Of a stretch of 64,000 nt of DNA, positions 8,470 through 16,516 are shown in pieces (position 1 is the first letter of the stretch; each line of letters opens with the position of its first letter). Both the position numbers and the translations under genes were made by a program. This DNA is from Posidoniimonas corsicana. Its GTDB lineage: Bacteria > Planctomycetota > Planctomycetia > Pirellulales > Lacipirellulaceae. Location: the NCBI RefSeq assembly GCF_007859765.1, contig NZ_SIHJ01000001.1, positions 2,867,075 through 2,931,074 of the forward strand. Direction: 5' to 3'. The notes under the pieces were generated by a model. That model did no database searches. It saw only the letters and a list, made by a program, of their open reading frames with translations, and was not told the DNA's origin.

Positions 8470-9465
8470 ATGAGTCAGGCAGACCAAACGCTCGCGCACG
8501 GCGCCACCGACCTCCGCCAGCTGCTCTCCGGCATCGCCGACGACTTGGCCGCGGTCGAGCGGCGGCTGCAGTCCGAATTGCACAGCCGCGTCCCCCAGGT
8601 GGACGAGGTCGTGCGTCACGGCTACCGGCTGGGCGGCAAGCGGCTGCGGCCGGCGCTGGTGCTGCTGGCCGGCCAGGCCGCCGGCGGGCTGACCGACGAG
8701 CACCTGGTGCTGTCGGCCGTGGTCGAGATGATCCACACCGCCACGCTCGTGCACGACGACGTGCTCGACGAGGCCGACCTCCGCCGCCACGAGGACACCG
8801 TCAACGCGCGCTGGGGCAATGAGACCAGCGTGCTGCTGGGCGACTTCCTGTTCTCACACGCGTTCTACCTGGCCAGCACCACCGGCTCGGCAGAGGCGTG
8901 CCAGACCATCGGCCGCGCGACCAACACGGTCTGTGAAGGTGAGATGCAGCAGACGCTCTCCGAGGGCGACTTCGATCTCAGCCAGGACGACTACCTCGCG
9001 ATCATCACCGCCAAGACCGCCGAGCTGTGCGCGTGCTGCTGCGAGCTGGGCGCCCGCCAGGCCGGCGCCGACGACGCCACGGTCGAGCGGTTCGCCTCGT
9101 TCGGGCGCAACCTGGGCGTCGCGTTCCAGATCGCCGACGACCTGTTGGACCTGATGTCCGACGAGGAGGCCACCGGCAAGACCACCGGCGCCGACCTCGC
9201 CAAGCGGAAGATGACCCTCCCGCTGATCCACGCCCGCGACGCGCTGGTCAACGGCCCGCGGGCGAACTTCGTCGACCTGCTGGCCACCGCCGACGTCGAG
9301 CGGATCCGCGCTCAGGTGAAACTGATGGGCTCGCTGGACTACGCCAACCGGACCGCGGCCGACTACGCCCGCCGCGCGGCGGCCGACCTGGCCGAACTGC
9401 CGGACAACCCGGCGTTGCAATCATTGGTGGGACTGGCTAACTTTGCGGCGGCACGCAGCAGTTAG
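8470..9465 (+). CDS. Polyprenyl (isoprenoid) diphosphate synthase
   Basis: 331 residues. A trans-prenyltransferase that extends allylic diphosphates with isopentenyl diphosphate. GGKRLRP (residues 55-61), the first aspartate-rich motif DDVLD at 96-100 with the downstream RRHEDTVNARWGN, and the second motif DDLLD at 223-227 are all visible. The length and the GGKRLRP start fit the long-chain octaprenyl/heptaprenyl group that makes quinone side chains, rather than the shorter FPP/GGPP enzymes, but chain length cannot be read safely from sequence. Confidence 0.9.
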   Translation: MSQADQTLAHGATDLRQLLSGIADDLAAVERRLQSELHSRVPQVDEVVRHGYRLGGKRLRPALVLLAGQAAGGLTDEHLVLSAVVEMIHTATLVHDDVLDEADLRRHEDTVNARWGNETSVLLGDFLFSHAFYLASTTGSAEACQTIGRATNTVCEGEMQQTLSEGDFDLSQDDYLAIITAKTAELCACCCELGARQAGADDATVERFASFGRNLGVAFQIADDLLDLMSDEEATGKTTGADLAKRKMTLPLIHARDALVNGPRANFVDLLATADVERIRAQVKLMGSLDYANRTAADYARRAAADLAELPDNPALQSLVGLANFAAARSS

Positions 9466-9487
9466 CCTCGTCCTCATCAGGATTGCC

Positions 9488-10087
9488 ATGGAAGCGGAGC
9501 CCGAGCATGTAAACCCCTTCGCTTCCCCGCTGGCGGAGGAGGCTGTCGTCAGTTCCGGCGCCCCGCTGGGCGTGTCGGGCGTCGAGGCCATCCGCCACGA
9601 GCACATCAAGCGCGAGGCGTCGATCCGATCGGTCGGTTGGCTCTACTACCTCGGCGCTTGTGTGCTGACGGTCAGCGCCACGTTCCTCGCCGCGTCGGCG
9701 TTTGTGGGCCCGGCCGCGTACGACCTTGGTCCCTCGCTGCTGGGCGCCGTCTTCGTCGCGCTGCTGGCCGCCCTCGGTTGGTGGGTGGGAGCGGGGCTGC
9801 GGCGGCTCAACCCGACCGTCCGGATCCCGGCACTGGTGCTGTCGATCATCGCGCTGTTGATCTCGCTCTTGGGGATCAACGTCATCGGAATGCTCATCCA
9901 CGGCTATCTGGCGTCGCTGATGGGGAGTGAGAAGAGCAAGTACATCTTCTCGCCCGAGTACAAGGAGATTATCGCCGCCACGCCCCACATCCGTTACAAG
10001 TCGTCGACCGTGATGTGGGTGGTGCTGGGCGTGCTGCTGGTCGTGCTCGTGGTCGTCGTGGTCTTCGCCGCCCGCATGGCGCCGTAG
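9488..10087 (+). CDS. Small multi-pass membrane protein, paralog 1
   Basis: 199 residues starting at ATG 9488, chosen because the start MEAEPEHVNPFASPLAEE is shared with the next gene (MDAEPEHVNPFASPLAEE). A polar N-terminus is followed by about four hydrophobic helices; between helices 3 and 4 lies the segment YIFSPEYKEIIAATPHIRYK, conserved in all three copies. I do not recognise a family. The gene begins 22 nt after the polyprenyl synthase stop. Confidence 0.8.
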   Translation: MEAEPEHVNPFASPLAEEAVVSSGAPLGVSGVEAIRHEHIKREASIRSVGWLYYLGACVLTVSATFLAASAFVGPAAYDLGPSLLGAVFVALLAALGWWVGAGLRRLNPTVRIPALVLSIIALLISLLGINVIGMLIHGYLASLMGSEKSKYIFSPEYKEIIAATPHIRYKSSTVMWVVLGVLLVVLVVVVVFAARMAP

Positions 10088-10145
10088 CGACGGCGTCACC
10101 GTTTCGGCGCCTGACTCCCTCACCGATCAAACCAAGCAGAAAACT

Positions 10146-10751
10146 ATGGATGCGGAACCGGAGCACGTGAACCCCTTTGCCTCCCCGCTGGCGGAGGAGG
10201 GGGCCGTCGGCCCTGACGCGCCGTCGGAAAACGCCGCGCTTGAGGCGATCCGGCGGGAGCACCTGTCGCGCGAGGCGTCGATCAAGTCGGTTGGGCTGCT
10301 CTACCTGATCCCCGCAGCAATCGGCGCCCTGATGTCGGTGGTCATGGTGTTCGGCGCGGTGGTCGCGGCAACGTCTGGAGAGGTTGGACTGGGCGAGGGG
10401 GCCGCCATGCTCGGCGCCATGCTGCTATACGCCGGCTTGAGCGTTCTCTTCTGGTGGATCGGCTCGGGCCTCCGGCGACTGAACCCGGCGGTGAGGATCT
10501 GGACCATCGTCCTGAGTGTGATCGGTCTGCTTGGCATCCCTATTGGGACGCTGATCAACGGTTACATTCTGTGGCTGGTTGCAGGGCGAACGGGCAGGTA
10601 CATCTTCTCAGACGAGTACAGAGGCGTGATCGCGGCAACGCCACACATCCGCTACAAGTCATCGATCTTGATGTTGTTCCTTATCGCGTTCTTGATTGTC
10701 GTCTTGGTGCTGGTGTTTGGAGCTGTCATTACATCCGTTCGCCCTGACTAG
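10146..10751 (+). CDS. Small multi-pass membrane protein, paralog 2
   Basis: 201 residues, a tandem paralog of the gene at 9488. The first 18 residues are nearly identical, the middle helices are diverged, and the segment YIFSDEYRGVIAATPHIRYK is conserved before the last helix. The shared soluble segments rather than the helices seem to be under constraint, which suggests a binding surface there. Function unknown. Confidence 0.8.
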   Translation: MDAEPEHVNPFASPLAEEGAVGPDAPSENAALEAIRREHLSREASIKSVGLLYLIPAAIGALMSVVMVFGAVVAATSGEVGLGEGAAMLGAMLLYAGLSVLFWWIGSGLRRLNPAVRIWTIVLSVIGLLGIPIGTLINGYILWLVAGRTGRYIFSDEYRGVIAATPHIRYKSSILMLFLIAFLIVVLVLVFGAVITSVRPD

Positions 10752-10754
10752 TCG

Positions 10755-10839
10755 CGTAGGGTGGGGCCGATAGGCCCACCGCTGTTGTAGTTGCGGCCCG
10801 CCTGCGGTGGGCGTCCGCTTCGCCGACGCCCACCCTACG
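10755..10839. repeat. GTAGGGTGGGC-type nested inverted repeat
   Basis: 85 nt. The outer arms are CGTAGGGTGGGGC (10755-10767) and GCCCACCCTACG (10828-10839). Inside, GCCCACCGC (10774-10782) pairs with GCGGTGGGC (10804-10812), and GGTGGGCGTC (10806-10815) can instead pair with GACGCCCACC (10825-10834). It lies exactly at the truncated 5' end of the third paralog and supplies its first codons. Confidence 0.75.
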
Positions 10840-11088
10840 AACCTGCTGTGGCTGCTCTTCTCACTGCCGTCGATGAACCTGCTGACGCTCCTCATCAGCA
10901 TCTGTGGCCTATGGTGCCTGATCGGTGCGAGGGCAAGGTTCATCTTTACGCCCGACTACCAACAGGTCATAGCCGCGACGCCGCACATCAGGTACCAGAC
11001 CTCCAAGTGGGTCTGGATCTTGCTCGCGGTGCTGGTAGGCCTGATGTTGCTGGCAATCGCAGCAGCGTTCGTTCCCTCGCCGCAGTAG
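10807..11088 (+). pseudogene. Truncated third paralog of the membrane-protein array
   Basis: An open frame of 93 residues whose first ~12 codons come from the inverted repeat at 10755-10839. From about residue 14 it matches the C-terminal half of the two upstream paralogs, including FIFTPDYQQVIAATPHIRY and the last helix, but the N-terminal PEHVNPFASPLAEE part and the first helices are missing. The most economical reading is a third tandem copy that lost its 5' half when the repeat inserted or recombined. The surviving half is still open, so expression of a short product cannot be excluded. Confidence 0.65.
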
Positions 11089-11133
11089 CCGGCTCGTGCA
11101 AGGCTCGGAGTGGGTTGCTACAGGTCCGATGGA

Positions 11134-11210
11134 TCTCGCAGAGGCGCGGAGCCGCAGAGATTGCTCTAGCCTGCGACGTCTCAGCGACTCCGCGACTCTG
11201 CGTGAGGCAA
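11134..11210. repeat. CGCAGAG-type palindromic repeat, copy 1
   Basis: Begins TCGCAGAGGCGCGGAGCCGC and ends with GACTCTGCGTGAGGCAA. The ends are roughly complementary, giving a long imperfect hairpin. The same unit recurs at 11303-11380. Repeats of this CGCAGAGGCGC type are common between genes in several bacterial phyla. Confidence 0.8.
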
Positions 11211-11302
11211 TCAATCTCGCTGGGTGCGCCGCTCGGACCACCGGCTTTGAAGAAGTGACCAGCCAGGTGCGAGAGTCGATTGTGATGCCGCCATGATAAA
11301 GA

Positions 11303-11380
11303 CTCGCGCAGAGGCGCGGAGCCGCAGAGTTTGCTGTAGCCAGCGGCGACTCTGCGCCTTTGCGACTCTGCGTGAGACAA
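11303..11380. repeat. CGCAGAG-type palindromic repeat, copy 2
   Basis: CGCAGAGGCGCGGAGCCGC is identical to copy 1 over its first part; the middle is diverged (TTTGCTGTAGCC against ATTGCTCTAGCC), and the end GACTCTGCGTGAGACAA differs from copy 1 at one base. Same orientation, 92 nt apart. A weak third trace (GCGCCTTTGCCGTCTCTCA) lies near 11440-11458. Confidence 0.8.
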
Positions 11381-11473
11381 CCAGCCGCAGCGCTTCGGCC
11401 GGCGAATCTTTGGGCGCCCGATCCGACTCGCGTAGCCCCGCGCCTTTGCCGTCTCTCACCCACTTGTCGTCGC

Positions 11474-11778
11474 CGGTTTGTTGTAGAAAACGGCCGCGCA
11501 GCGCGATCTAATTTAATAGCGCCGTGTGTTCACCGACCCTGCTAGTAGGTCTGGCAGGCTGCGGGAGGTGCTGCGCGCGTTGCCGCTGGAACCGCGAGAG
11601 TTAGAAGTGTGTCCGATCGACGCGCCCCAAAACGGACAAAACCCCCGCAAGCATTCTTGAAGGACTTAGCGTAATGGGCTAACTCAGAAGCACTTACGAA
11701 AAAATGGGGCGGAGATGCGCCCCGAGTTTTGTCCCCTCCGCGCGTGTTTTTGGACAAAACGAGATCGGACAAAACCCT
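11474..11778. repeat. Dispersed composite intergenic element, copy B
   Basis: Box hairpin at 11474-11520 (CCGGTTT / AAAACGG), then GGACAAAAC at 11634-11642 with a degenerate left partner, an 83-nt linker, GTTTTGTCC at 11726-11734 and two right arms GGACAAAAC at 11752-11760 and 11767-11775. Same order and orientation as copies A and C. It ends 22 nt before the miaA stop codon, between convergent genes, so here it could also act as a terminator. Confidence 0.7.
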
Positions 11779-11799
11779 GCCGAATCGTAGATGGAGCTG

Positions 11800-12756
11800 C
11801 TAAGAGAGCCCCGCCTGGGGGTCGGTGGCGATCCGCTCCGCGATGGCGGCAGGGTTGTCGTCTGGGCCGATGTCGATAAATCGGCACTCGCCCAGCCCGC
11901 GGAACCAGGTGCGTTGCCGCTTGGCGAAGCGGCGGGTGCGGGCCTTGATGAGCTCGACCGCCTCGGCCAGATCGTGCTTGCCGTTGAGGTAGTCGATCAC
12001 CTCGCAGTAGCCGACCGCCTGCCGCGCGGTGCGGCCGAGTTGCTTGCCGCCGTCGATCAGCCCTTGGACTTCCTCGACCAGGCCGTCGTCGAACATCTGG
12101 TCGACGCGGCGCTCGATCCGCTCGCGCTGCTCGTCGCGGTCGCGGCGGAGCACGAACACACGACACTGGTCGGCCGGCACGCCGTCCTCGAACTCCATCT
12201 GCTGGTGACTGATCGGCTCGCCGGTGGAGCGGTACACCTCGAGCGCGCGGACGATGCGGCGGGTGTCGTTCACGTGGATCAGCGAGGCCGCCACCGGGTC
12301 GACCTGGGTGAGCCGCGCGTGCAGCGCCTCGGAGCCGACCGTTTCCAGCTCGGTGAGGATCTCGTTACGCAGGTCCCAGTCGGCGGGCGGGCCGTCGAAG
12401 AAGCCCCGCAGCAAACACTTGAGGTACAGCGGTGTGCCCCCCACGAACAGCGGCTGGCGGCCCCGGTCGCGGATCGCGCGGATCGCCTGGAACGACAGCT
12501 CGCGGTACTGCGCGACGCTGAATTCTTCGTCCGGGTCGACCACGTCGATCAGGTGGTGCGGCACGGCCCGCCGCAGCTCGGCGGGCGGCTTGGCGGTGCC
12601 GATATCCATGCCGCGGTACACGGCCATCGAGTCGAGCGACAGGATCTCGGCGTCGAGCCGCCGGGCGAGCTCCATCGCGACCGAGGTCTTGCCCACGGCC
12701 GTGGCGCCGGTCAGGTACCAGCAGTCGAGGGCCGGGTTTTCGGTGGTGGGGGTCAT
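11800..12756 (-). CDS. miaA: tRNA dimethylallyltransferase MiaA
   Basis: 318 residues. MiaA transfers a dimethylallyl group to N6 of A37 in tRNAs reading UNN codons. The P-loop GATAVGKT (17-24), the LSLDSMAVYRGMDIGTAKP segment, FVGGTPLYLK and the tRNA-binding QRTWFR near the C-terminus are diagnostic. I chose ATG 12756; the frame is open further upstream, but those extra 117 codons are low-complexity and overlap the divergent hisE gene. Length is typical of the family. Confidence 0.95.
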   Translation of the reverse strand: MTPTTENPALDCWYLTGATAVGKTSVAMELARRLDAEILSLDSMAVYRGMDIGTAKPPAELRRAVPHHLIDVVDPDEEFSVAQYRELSFQAIRAIRDRGRQPLFVGGTPLYLKCLLRGFFDGPPADWDLRNEILTELETVGSEALHARLTQVDPVAASLIHVNDTRRIVRALEVYRSTGEPISHQQMEFEDGVPADQCRVFVLRRDRDEQRERIERRVDQMFDDGLVEEVQGLIDGGKQLGRTARQAVGYCEVIDYLNGKHDLAEAVELIKARTRRFAKRQRTWFRGLGECRFIDIGPDDNPAAIAERIATDPQAGLS

Positions 12757-12898
12757 GTGTGCTGCTCCGCCAACCCGGCACGATTGCCTTAACGCCCGCG
12801 GCTGCCTAGACTTGAGGTTTGTTTTCGCCGCATTTTCCCCTGCTGGGGCCGGCTTTGCCAGGGCCCGGGCCCGTTCCTTCCCCACCCGCACCACCGCC

Positions 12899-13246
12899 AT
12901 GCCCGAAGCCGCCCGGCCGATCGACGCCCTGGAAGAGACCATCCGGCAGCGCGCCGAGCTGGCGGCCGGCGACGGCCTGGGCAAGTCGTACACCGCGAAG
13001 CTGCTGACCGGCCCGCTTGAGAAGCTGTGCGGCAAGGTCACCGAGGAGGCGGGCGAGCTGGTCGAGGCCGCGCTGGAGGAAGGCGACGATGGCCGCACCC
13101 ACTTCATCTACGAGGCGGGCGACCTGCTGTACCACACGCTGGTGCTGCTGCGGCGCCGCGGCGTTGACCTGGCGGAGGTCGAGAGCGAACTCGCCCGCCG
13201 GTTTGGCGTCTCTGGGATTGAAGAGAAGGCCTCGCGCAGCAAGTAA
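12899..13246 (+). CDS. hisE: Phosphoribosyl-ATP pyrophosphatase HisE
   Basis: 115 residues. HisE hydrolyses phosphoribosyl-ATP to phosphoribosyl-AMP, step 2 of histidine synthesis. The all-alpha MazG-like fold is recognisable from GKSYTAKLL, the metal-binding KVTEEAGELVEAA and YEAGDLLYHTLVLL. It is a stand-alone HisE with no fused HisI domain. hisG follows after 78 nt, so two early steps of the pathway are adjacent; no other his genes are in the window. It diverges from miaA across 142 nt. Confidence 0.95.
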   Translation: MPEAARPIDALEETIRQRAELAAGDGLGKSYTAKLLTGPLEKLCGKVTEEAGELVEAALEEGDDGRTHFIYEAGDLLYHTLVLLRRRGVDLAEVESELARRFGVSGIEEKASRSK

Positions 13247-13324
13247 CCAGCGGGCCCAGCCAGGCCGCCGCCTAGTCCCGGCCGGCGGCCGCGGGCCCCG
13301 CACCGACACCCGAAACCCGACGAC

Positions 13325-14209
13325 ATGTCCAACATCCTCCGCATCGGCATCCCCAGCAAGGGCCGCCTGGCCGACCTGGCCGGCGACCTGCTCAAGGACG
13401 CGGGCCTCAAGTTCCGCCGCCAGGACCGCGCGCTGTTCGCCCGCGTCAAAACGATCAGCGACGAGCAGCCGGAGATCGACATCACGTTCCTCCGCACCGA
13501 CGACATCCCCGTGCTGTGCGCCGAGGGCGCCATCGACATGGGCATCACCGGGTCCGACTTGGTGGCCGAGGCCCGCATCGACGGCGAGCCGGTCGCGCTG
13601 ACCGAGCGGATGCGGCTCGGTGTGGGCGGCTGCCGGCTGGCGATCTGCGTGCCGGCGAACAGCCCGGTGGTTGGCCCCAAGGACCTGAGCGGCGACCGCA
13701 TCGCCACCAGCTTCCCCAACGTGACCCGCGCGTACCTGAACCAGCACGGCGCGACCGCGCACATCGTCGAGCTGACCGGCTCGGTCGAGGTGATGATTGC
13801 GCTCGGCGTGGCGGACGCCATCGTCGACCTGGTCGAGACCGGCAGCACTCTGGCCGCCAACAACCTGCGGATCCTGGACGAGATCGGCAAGTACGAGACC
13901 GTGCTCATCCAGAACCCCAACACCAAGCACGGCGAGTTGTGCGACCGCATCACCCGCCGCCTGGAGGGCGTGGTGATCGCCCGCAGCTACTCGCTGCTGG
14001 AGTACAACATCGCCGAGAAGAACCTGGCCGCCGCCGAGAGGGTGACGCCCGGCTTCAGCTCGCCCACCATCAATAAGCTCGAGAAGAGCGGCTGGTACGC
14101 CGTGCGGGCGATGGTGAAGCGGGGCGAGGTGATCGGCATTATGGAGCGGCTCGAGGAGCTCGGCGCAGAGGCGATCCTCGAAACCAGCATCAGCAACTGC
14201 CGGCTGTAG
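13325..14209 (+). CDS. hisG: ATP phosphoribosyltransferase HisG, long form
   Basis: 294 residues. HisG joins ATP and PRPP in the first, feedback-controlled step of histidine synthesis. The start LRIGIPSKGRL, AEGAIDMGITGSDL, the PRPP-binding region ending VADAIVDLVETGSTLAANNL, and a C-terminal ACT-like regulatory domain (about residues 215-294) mark the long form, which does not need HisZ and is inhibited by histidine through the C-terminal domain. It lies directly downstream of hisE. Confidence 0.96.
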   Translation: MSNILRIGIPSKGRLADLAGDLLKDAGLKFRRQDRALFARVKTISDEQPEIDITFLRTDDIPVLCAEGAIDMGITGSDLVAEARIDGEPVALTERMRLGVGGCRLAICVPANSPVVGPKDLSGDRIATSFPNVTRAYLNQHGATAHIVELTGSVEVMIALGVADAIVDLVETGSTLAANNLRILDEIGKYETVLIQNPNTKHGELCDRITRRLEGVVIARSYSLLEYNIAEKNLAAAERVTPGFSSPTINKLEKSGWYAVRAMVKRGEVIGIMERLEELGAEAILETSISNCRL

Positions 14210-14237
14210 CCGGCGCCCCAACCTCCCCGCGCGGTTA

Positions 14238-15143
14238 ATGCCCCACGAGCCGCAAACGCCCCGCGTCCGCGCGATCGCCTGGCTCGTGGTGTTGTCGCTG
14301 ATCATCGGGCTCGGCGCCTACAAGGCGAACGAGAACCAGCGCGACCGTGACCAGCAGGCCGCGTACCAGCAGGAGCTCGACCGGCTGGAGAAGGAGGGCA
14401 GCGCGGAGTACCAGAAGCTGAGCGCCTGGACCAAGAACCTCTTCAACCAAGATAACGCCCGCCAGGCGACCCGCGACAAGTTCAACGGCGGCAAGCCCTG
14501 GCCGACCCGCGAGGAGGGCGACTACGAGGTCGCGACCTGGCAGCACCCCAACTACGGCATCGAGCTGCAGTTCACCTTCAACGGCGACAACCTGGTCGGT
14601 TTTGGCGCGTCCACCGGCACGAGCCTGCTGCAGAAGGTCATGCCAGAACCGCCAGCGTTCTCGCGGAGCGGGCCGGCGGAAGAGTTTCGACGATGGGTCC
14701 CTCCCATCACCGGGCCGGTTTGGATTGTTGCGTTCGCCGCGGCCGTCTTCGCGCCGCGGCTCGGCCGAGTCGCCGCCGAGTTGATGCTGGCCGCGTCGCT
14801 CGCCACGGCCGCCGCTCATGTAACGGCGCCTTACCACTCGCTTTCTGCGCGGGGCCTGCTCACCAACGACGCCCTGTTCTTCACCTTGGTGATGTACGCG
14901 GCAAGCGTTGTGATGCTCGCCATGCGCACACCCCCGTCGCACACCCGCGTGCGTTTCGGCGTCCGCGACCTGCTGCTGCTTACTACCGCCGTCGCAGTGC
15001 TGCTGGCGCTGGGCGCGTTCGGCGTGCTCTCGCTCGCGGTGCTTTGCGTCGGGGTGTTGATCTACGCCGCTGTTCGCCGCCTCCGCCCGGCCTCGGCCGC
15101 CCTCACAGCCGAAACAGTGGCGGGCGGCGACGCAACCGACTAG
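14238..15143 (+). CDS. Hypothetical multi-pass membrane protein
   Basis: 301 residues of no family I recognise. One hydrophobic helix near the N-terminus (about 13-30) is followed by a charged, soluble part (about 31-150) and then four or five hydrophobic helices to about residue 280. It starts 28 nt after hisG and ends 10 nt before the TPR-AAA gene, so it may be part of one transcript running to 17809. Confidence 0.7.
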   Translation: MPHEPQTPRVRAIAWLVVLSLIIGLGAYKANENQRDRDQQAAYQQELDRLEKEGSAEYQKLSAWTKNLFNQDNARQATRDKFNGGKPWPTREEGDYEVATWQHPNYGIELQFTFNGDNLVGFGASTGTSLLQKVMPEPPAFSRSGPAEEFRRWVPPITGPVWIVAFAAAVFAPRLGRVAAELMLAASLATAAAHVTAPYHSLSARGLLTNDALFFTLVMYAASVVMLAMRTPPSHTRVRFGVRDLLLLTTAVAVLLALGAFGVLSLAVLCVGVLIYAAVRRLRPASAALTAETVAGGDATD

Positions 15144-15153
15144 ATTCTCAGGC

Positions 15154-16512
15154 ATGCCAACACCCAACGACCCGATCGAGCCGCTCCGCGCGGCGCTGGA
15201 AGTCTCGCCCGACAACGAACCCCTGCGCCGCCACCTGGCGGCCAGCCTGACGGCCGCGGGCCGCCACGGCGAGGCCGTGGAGGAGTACCGCCGCCTGCTG
15301 GAGGGCAATCCGGCGGCCGCCGACCTCAAACTGCTGCTGGCGGACGCGTACCTGCAGGACGACCGGCTGAGCGAGGCCGCCGTGATCCTCGAGGCGATGC
15401 TCGACCACCGCGACCCGCCCGCCCAGGCGTGCGTGATGTACGCGCGGCTCTGCCTGCGCGAGGGCCGCGTCGAGGACGCGGTGACCCGGTACAAGCAGGC
15501 CCTGGAGGCCGACCCGGAGTCGCACGACGAGGAGCTCTCCGAGCGATTGGGCGTCAGCGCGACGCCCCAGACCAGCATGGGCTCCGACTGGGAGGTCGAC
15601 GAGGGCCGGCTGCTGAACCACGCGGGCGACGCCGCCGGCGACTTCCAGCATGAGGTGGAGCGGCCCAAGATCGCGTTCGACGACGTCGGCGGGATGAAGG
15701 ACCTGAAGGAAGAGATCCGCGTCAAGATCATCTACCCGCTGGAGCACCCCGAGGTGTACGCCGCCTACGGCAAGACCATCGGCGGCGGGATCATGCTGTA
15801 CGGCCCCCCCGGCTGCGGCAAGACCTACCTCGCGCGGGCGACCGCCGGGCAGATCAACGCCGGCTTCCTCTCGATCGGCATCAGCGACGTGCTGGACATG
15901 TACATCGGGCAGAGCGAGAAACAGCTGCACCAGGTGTTCGCCCAGGCGCGGGCCAACACGCCGTGCGTGCTGTTTTTCGACGAGGTCGACGCGCTGGGCG
16001 CCAAGCGGAGCGACCTCCGCGGCGGCGGGCAGCGGCAGATGATCAACCAGTTCCTGGCCGAGCTGGACGGCGTAGAGCACTCCAATGAGGGCGTGCTGGT
16101 CCTGGCCGCCACCAACGCCCCCTGGCACGTCGACCCGGCGTTCCGCCGGCCGGGCCGGTTCGACCGCGTGATGTTCGTGCCCCCGCCCGACGACGAGGCC
16201 CGGGCCGACATCCTGCGGCTGCACCTCGCCGGCAAGCCGACCCGCGACATCGACTACGCGCACCTGGCCAAGAACACCAAGAACTACTCCGGCGCCGACC
16301 TCAAGGCGCTGGTCGACCTGGCGGTCGAGGCCAAGCTGACCGAGAGCATCAAGCGTGGCTCGCCGCCCCAGCCCATCACCGGCGCCGACCTCCGCGCCGC
16401 CGCCAAGAAGCACAAGCCGACCACCACCGAGTGGTTCTCGTCCGCACGCAACTACGCGTTGTACGCCAACGAGGGCGGCCTGTACGACGACGTCCTCAAG
16501 TGGATCAAGTAG
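15154..16512 (+). CDS. TPR-AAA+ ATPase fusion (Cdc48/FtsH-type AAA module)
   Basis: 452 residues. Residues 1-125 form three to four TPR helices pairs; residues 170-420 are a single AAA+ domain with Walker A GPPGCGKT (217-224), Walker B VLFFDE (272-277) and the arginine-finger region RPGRFD (332-337). The AAA module most resembles the classical AAA clade (Cdc48, FtsH, proteasomal ATPases), but there is no zinc protease domain and no second AAA ring. The TPR part is expected to recruit a partner or substrate. Five nt after its stop begins a TPR membrane protein, a likely partner. Confidence 0.88.
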   Translation: MPTPNDPIEPLRAALEVSPDNEPLRRHLAASLTAAGRHGEAVEEYRRLLEGNPAAADLKLLLADAYLQDDRLSEAAVILEAMLDHRDPPAQACVMYARLCLREGRVEDAVTRYKQALEADPESHDEELSERLGVSATPQTSMGSDWEVDEGRLLNHAGDAAGDFQHEVERPKIAFDDVGGMKDLKEEIRVKIIYPLEHPEVYAAYGKTIGGGIMLYGPPGCGKTYLARATAGQINAGFLSIGISDVLDMYIGQSEKQLHQVFAQARANTPCVLFFDEVDALGAKRSDLRGGGQRQMINQFLAELDGVEHSNEGVLVLAATNAPWHVDPAFRRPGRFDRVMFVPPPDDEARADILRLHLAGKPTRDIDYAHLAKNTKNYSGADLKALVDLAVEAKLTESIKRGSPPQPITGADLRAAAKKHKPTTTEWFSSARNYALYANEGGLYDDVLKWIK

Positions 16513-16516
16513 CCCG

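Noticed and set aside
11800-13107. Long N-terminal extension of miaA
   Set aside because: The extra 117 codons overlap divergent hisE, are low-complexity, and are absent from the MiaA family; ATG 12756 is used.
12806-14305. 499-residue minus-strand frame across hisE and hisG
   Set aside because: Both his genes are certain on the plus strand; the frame is a shadow.
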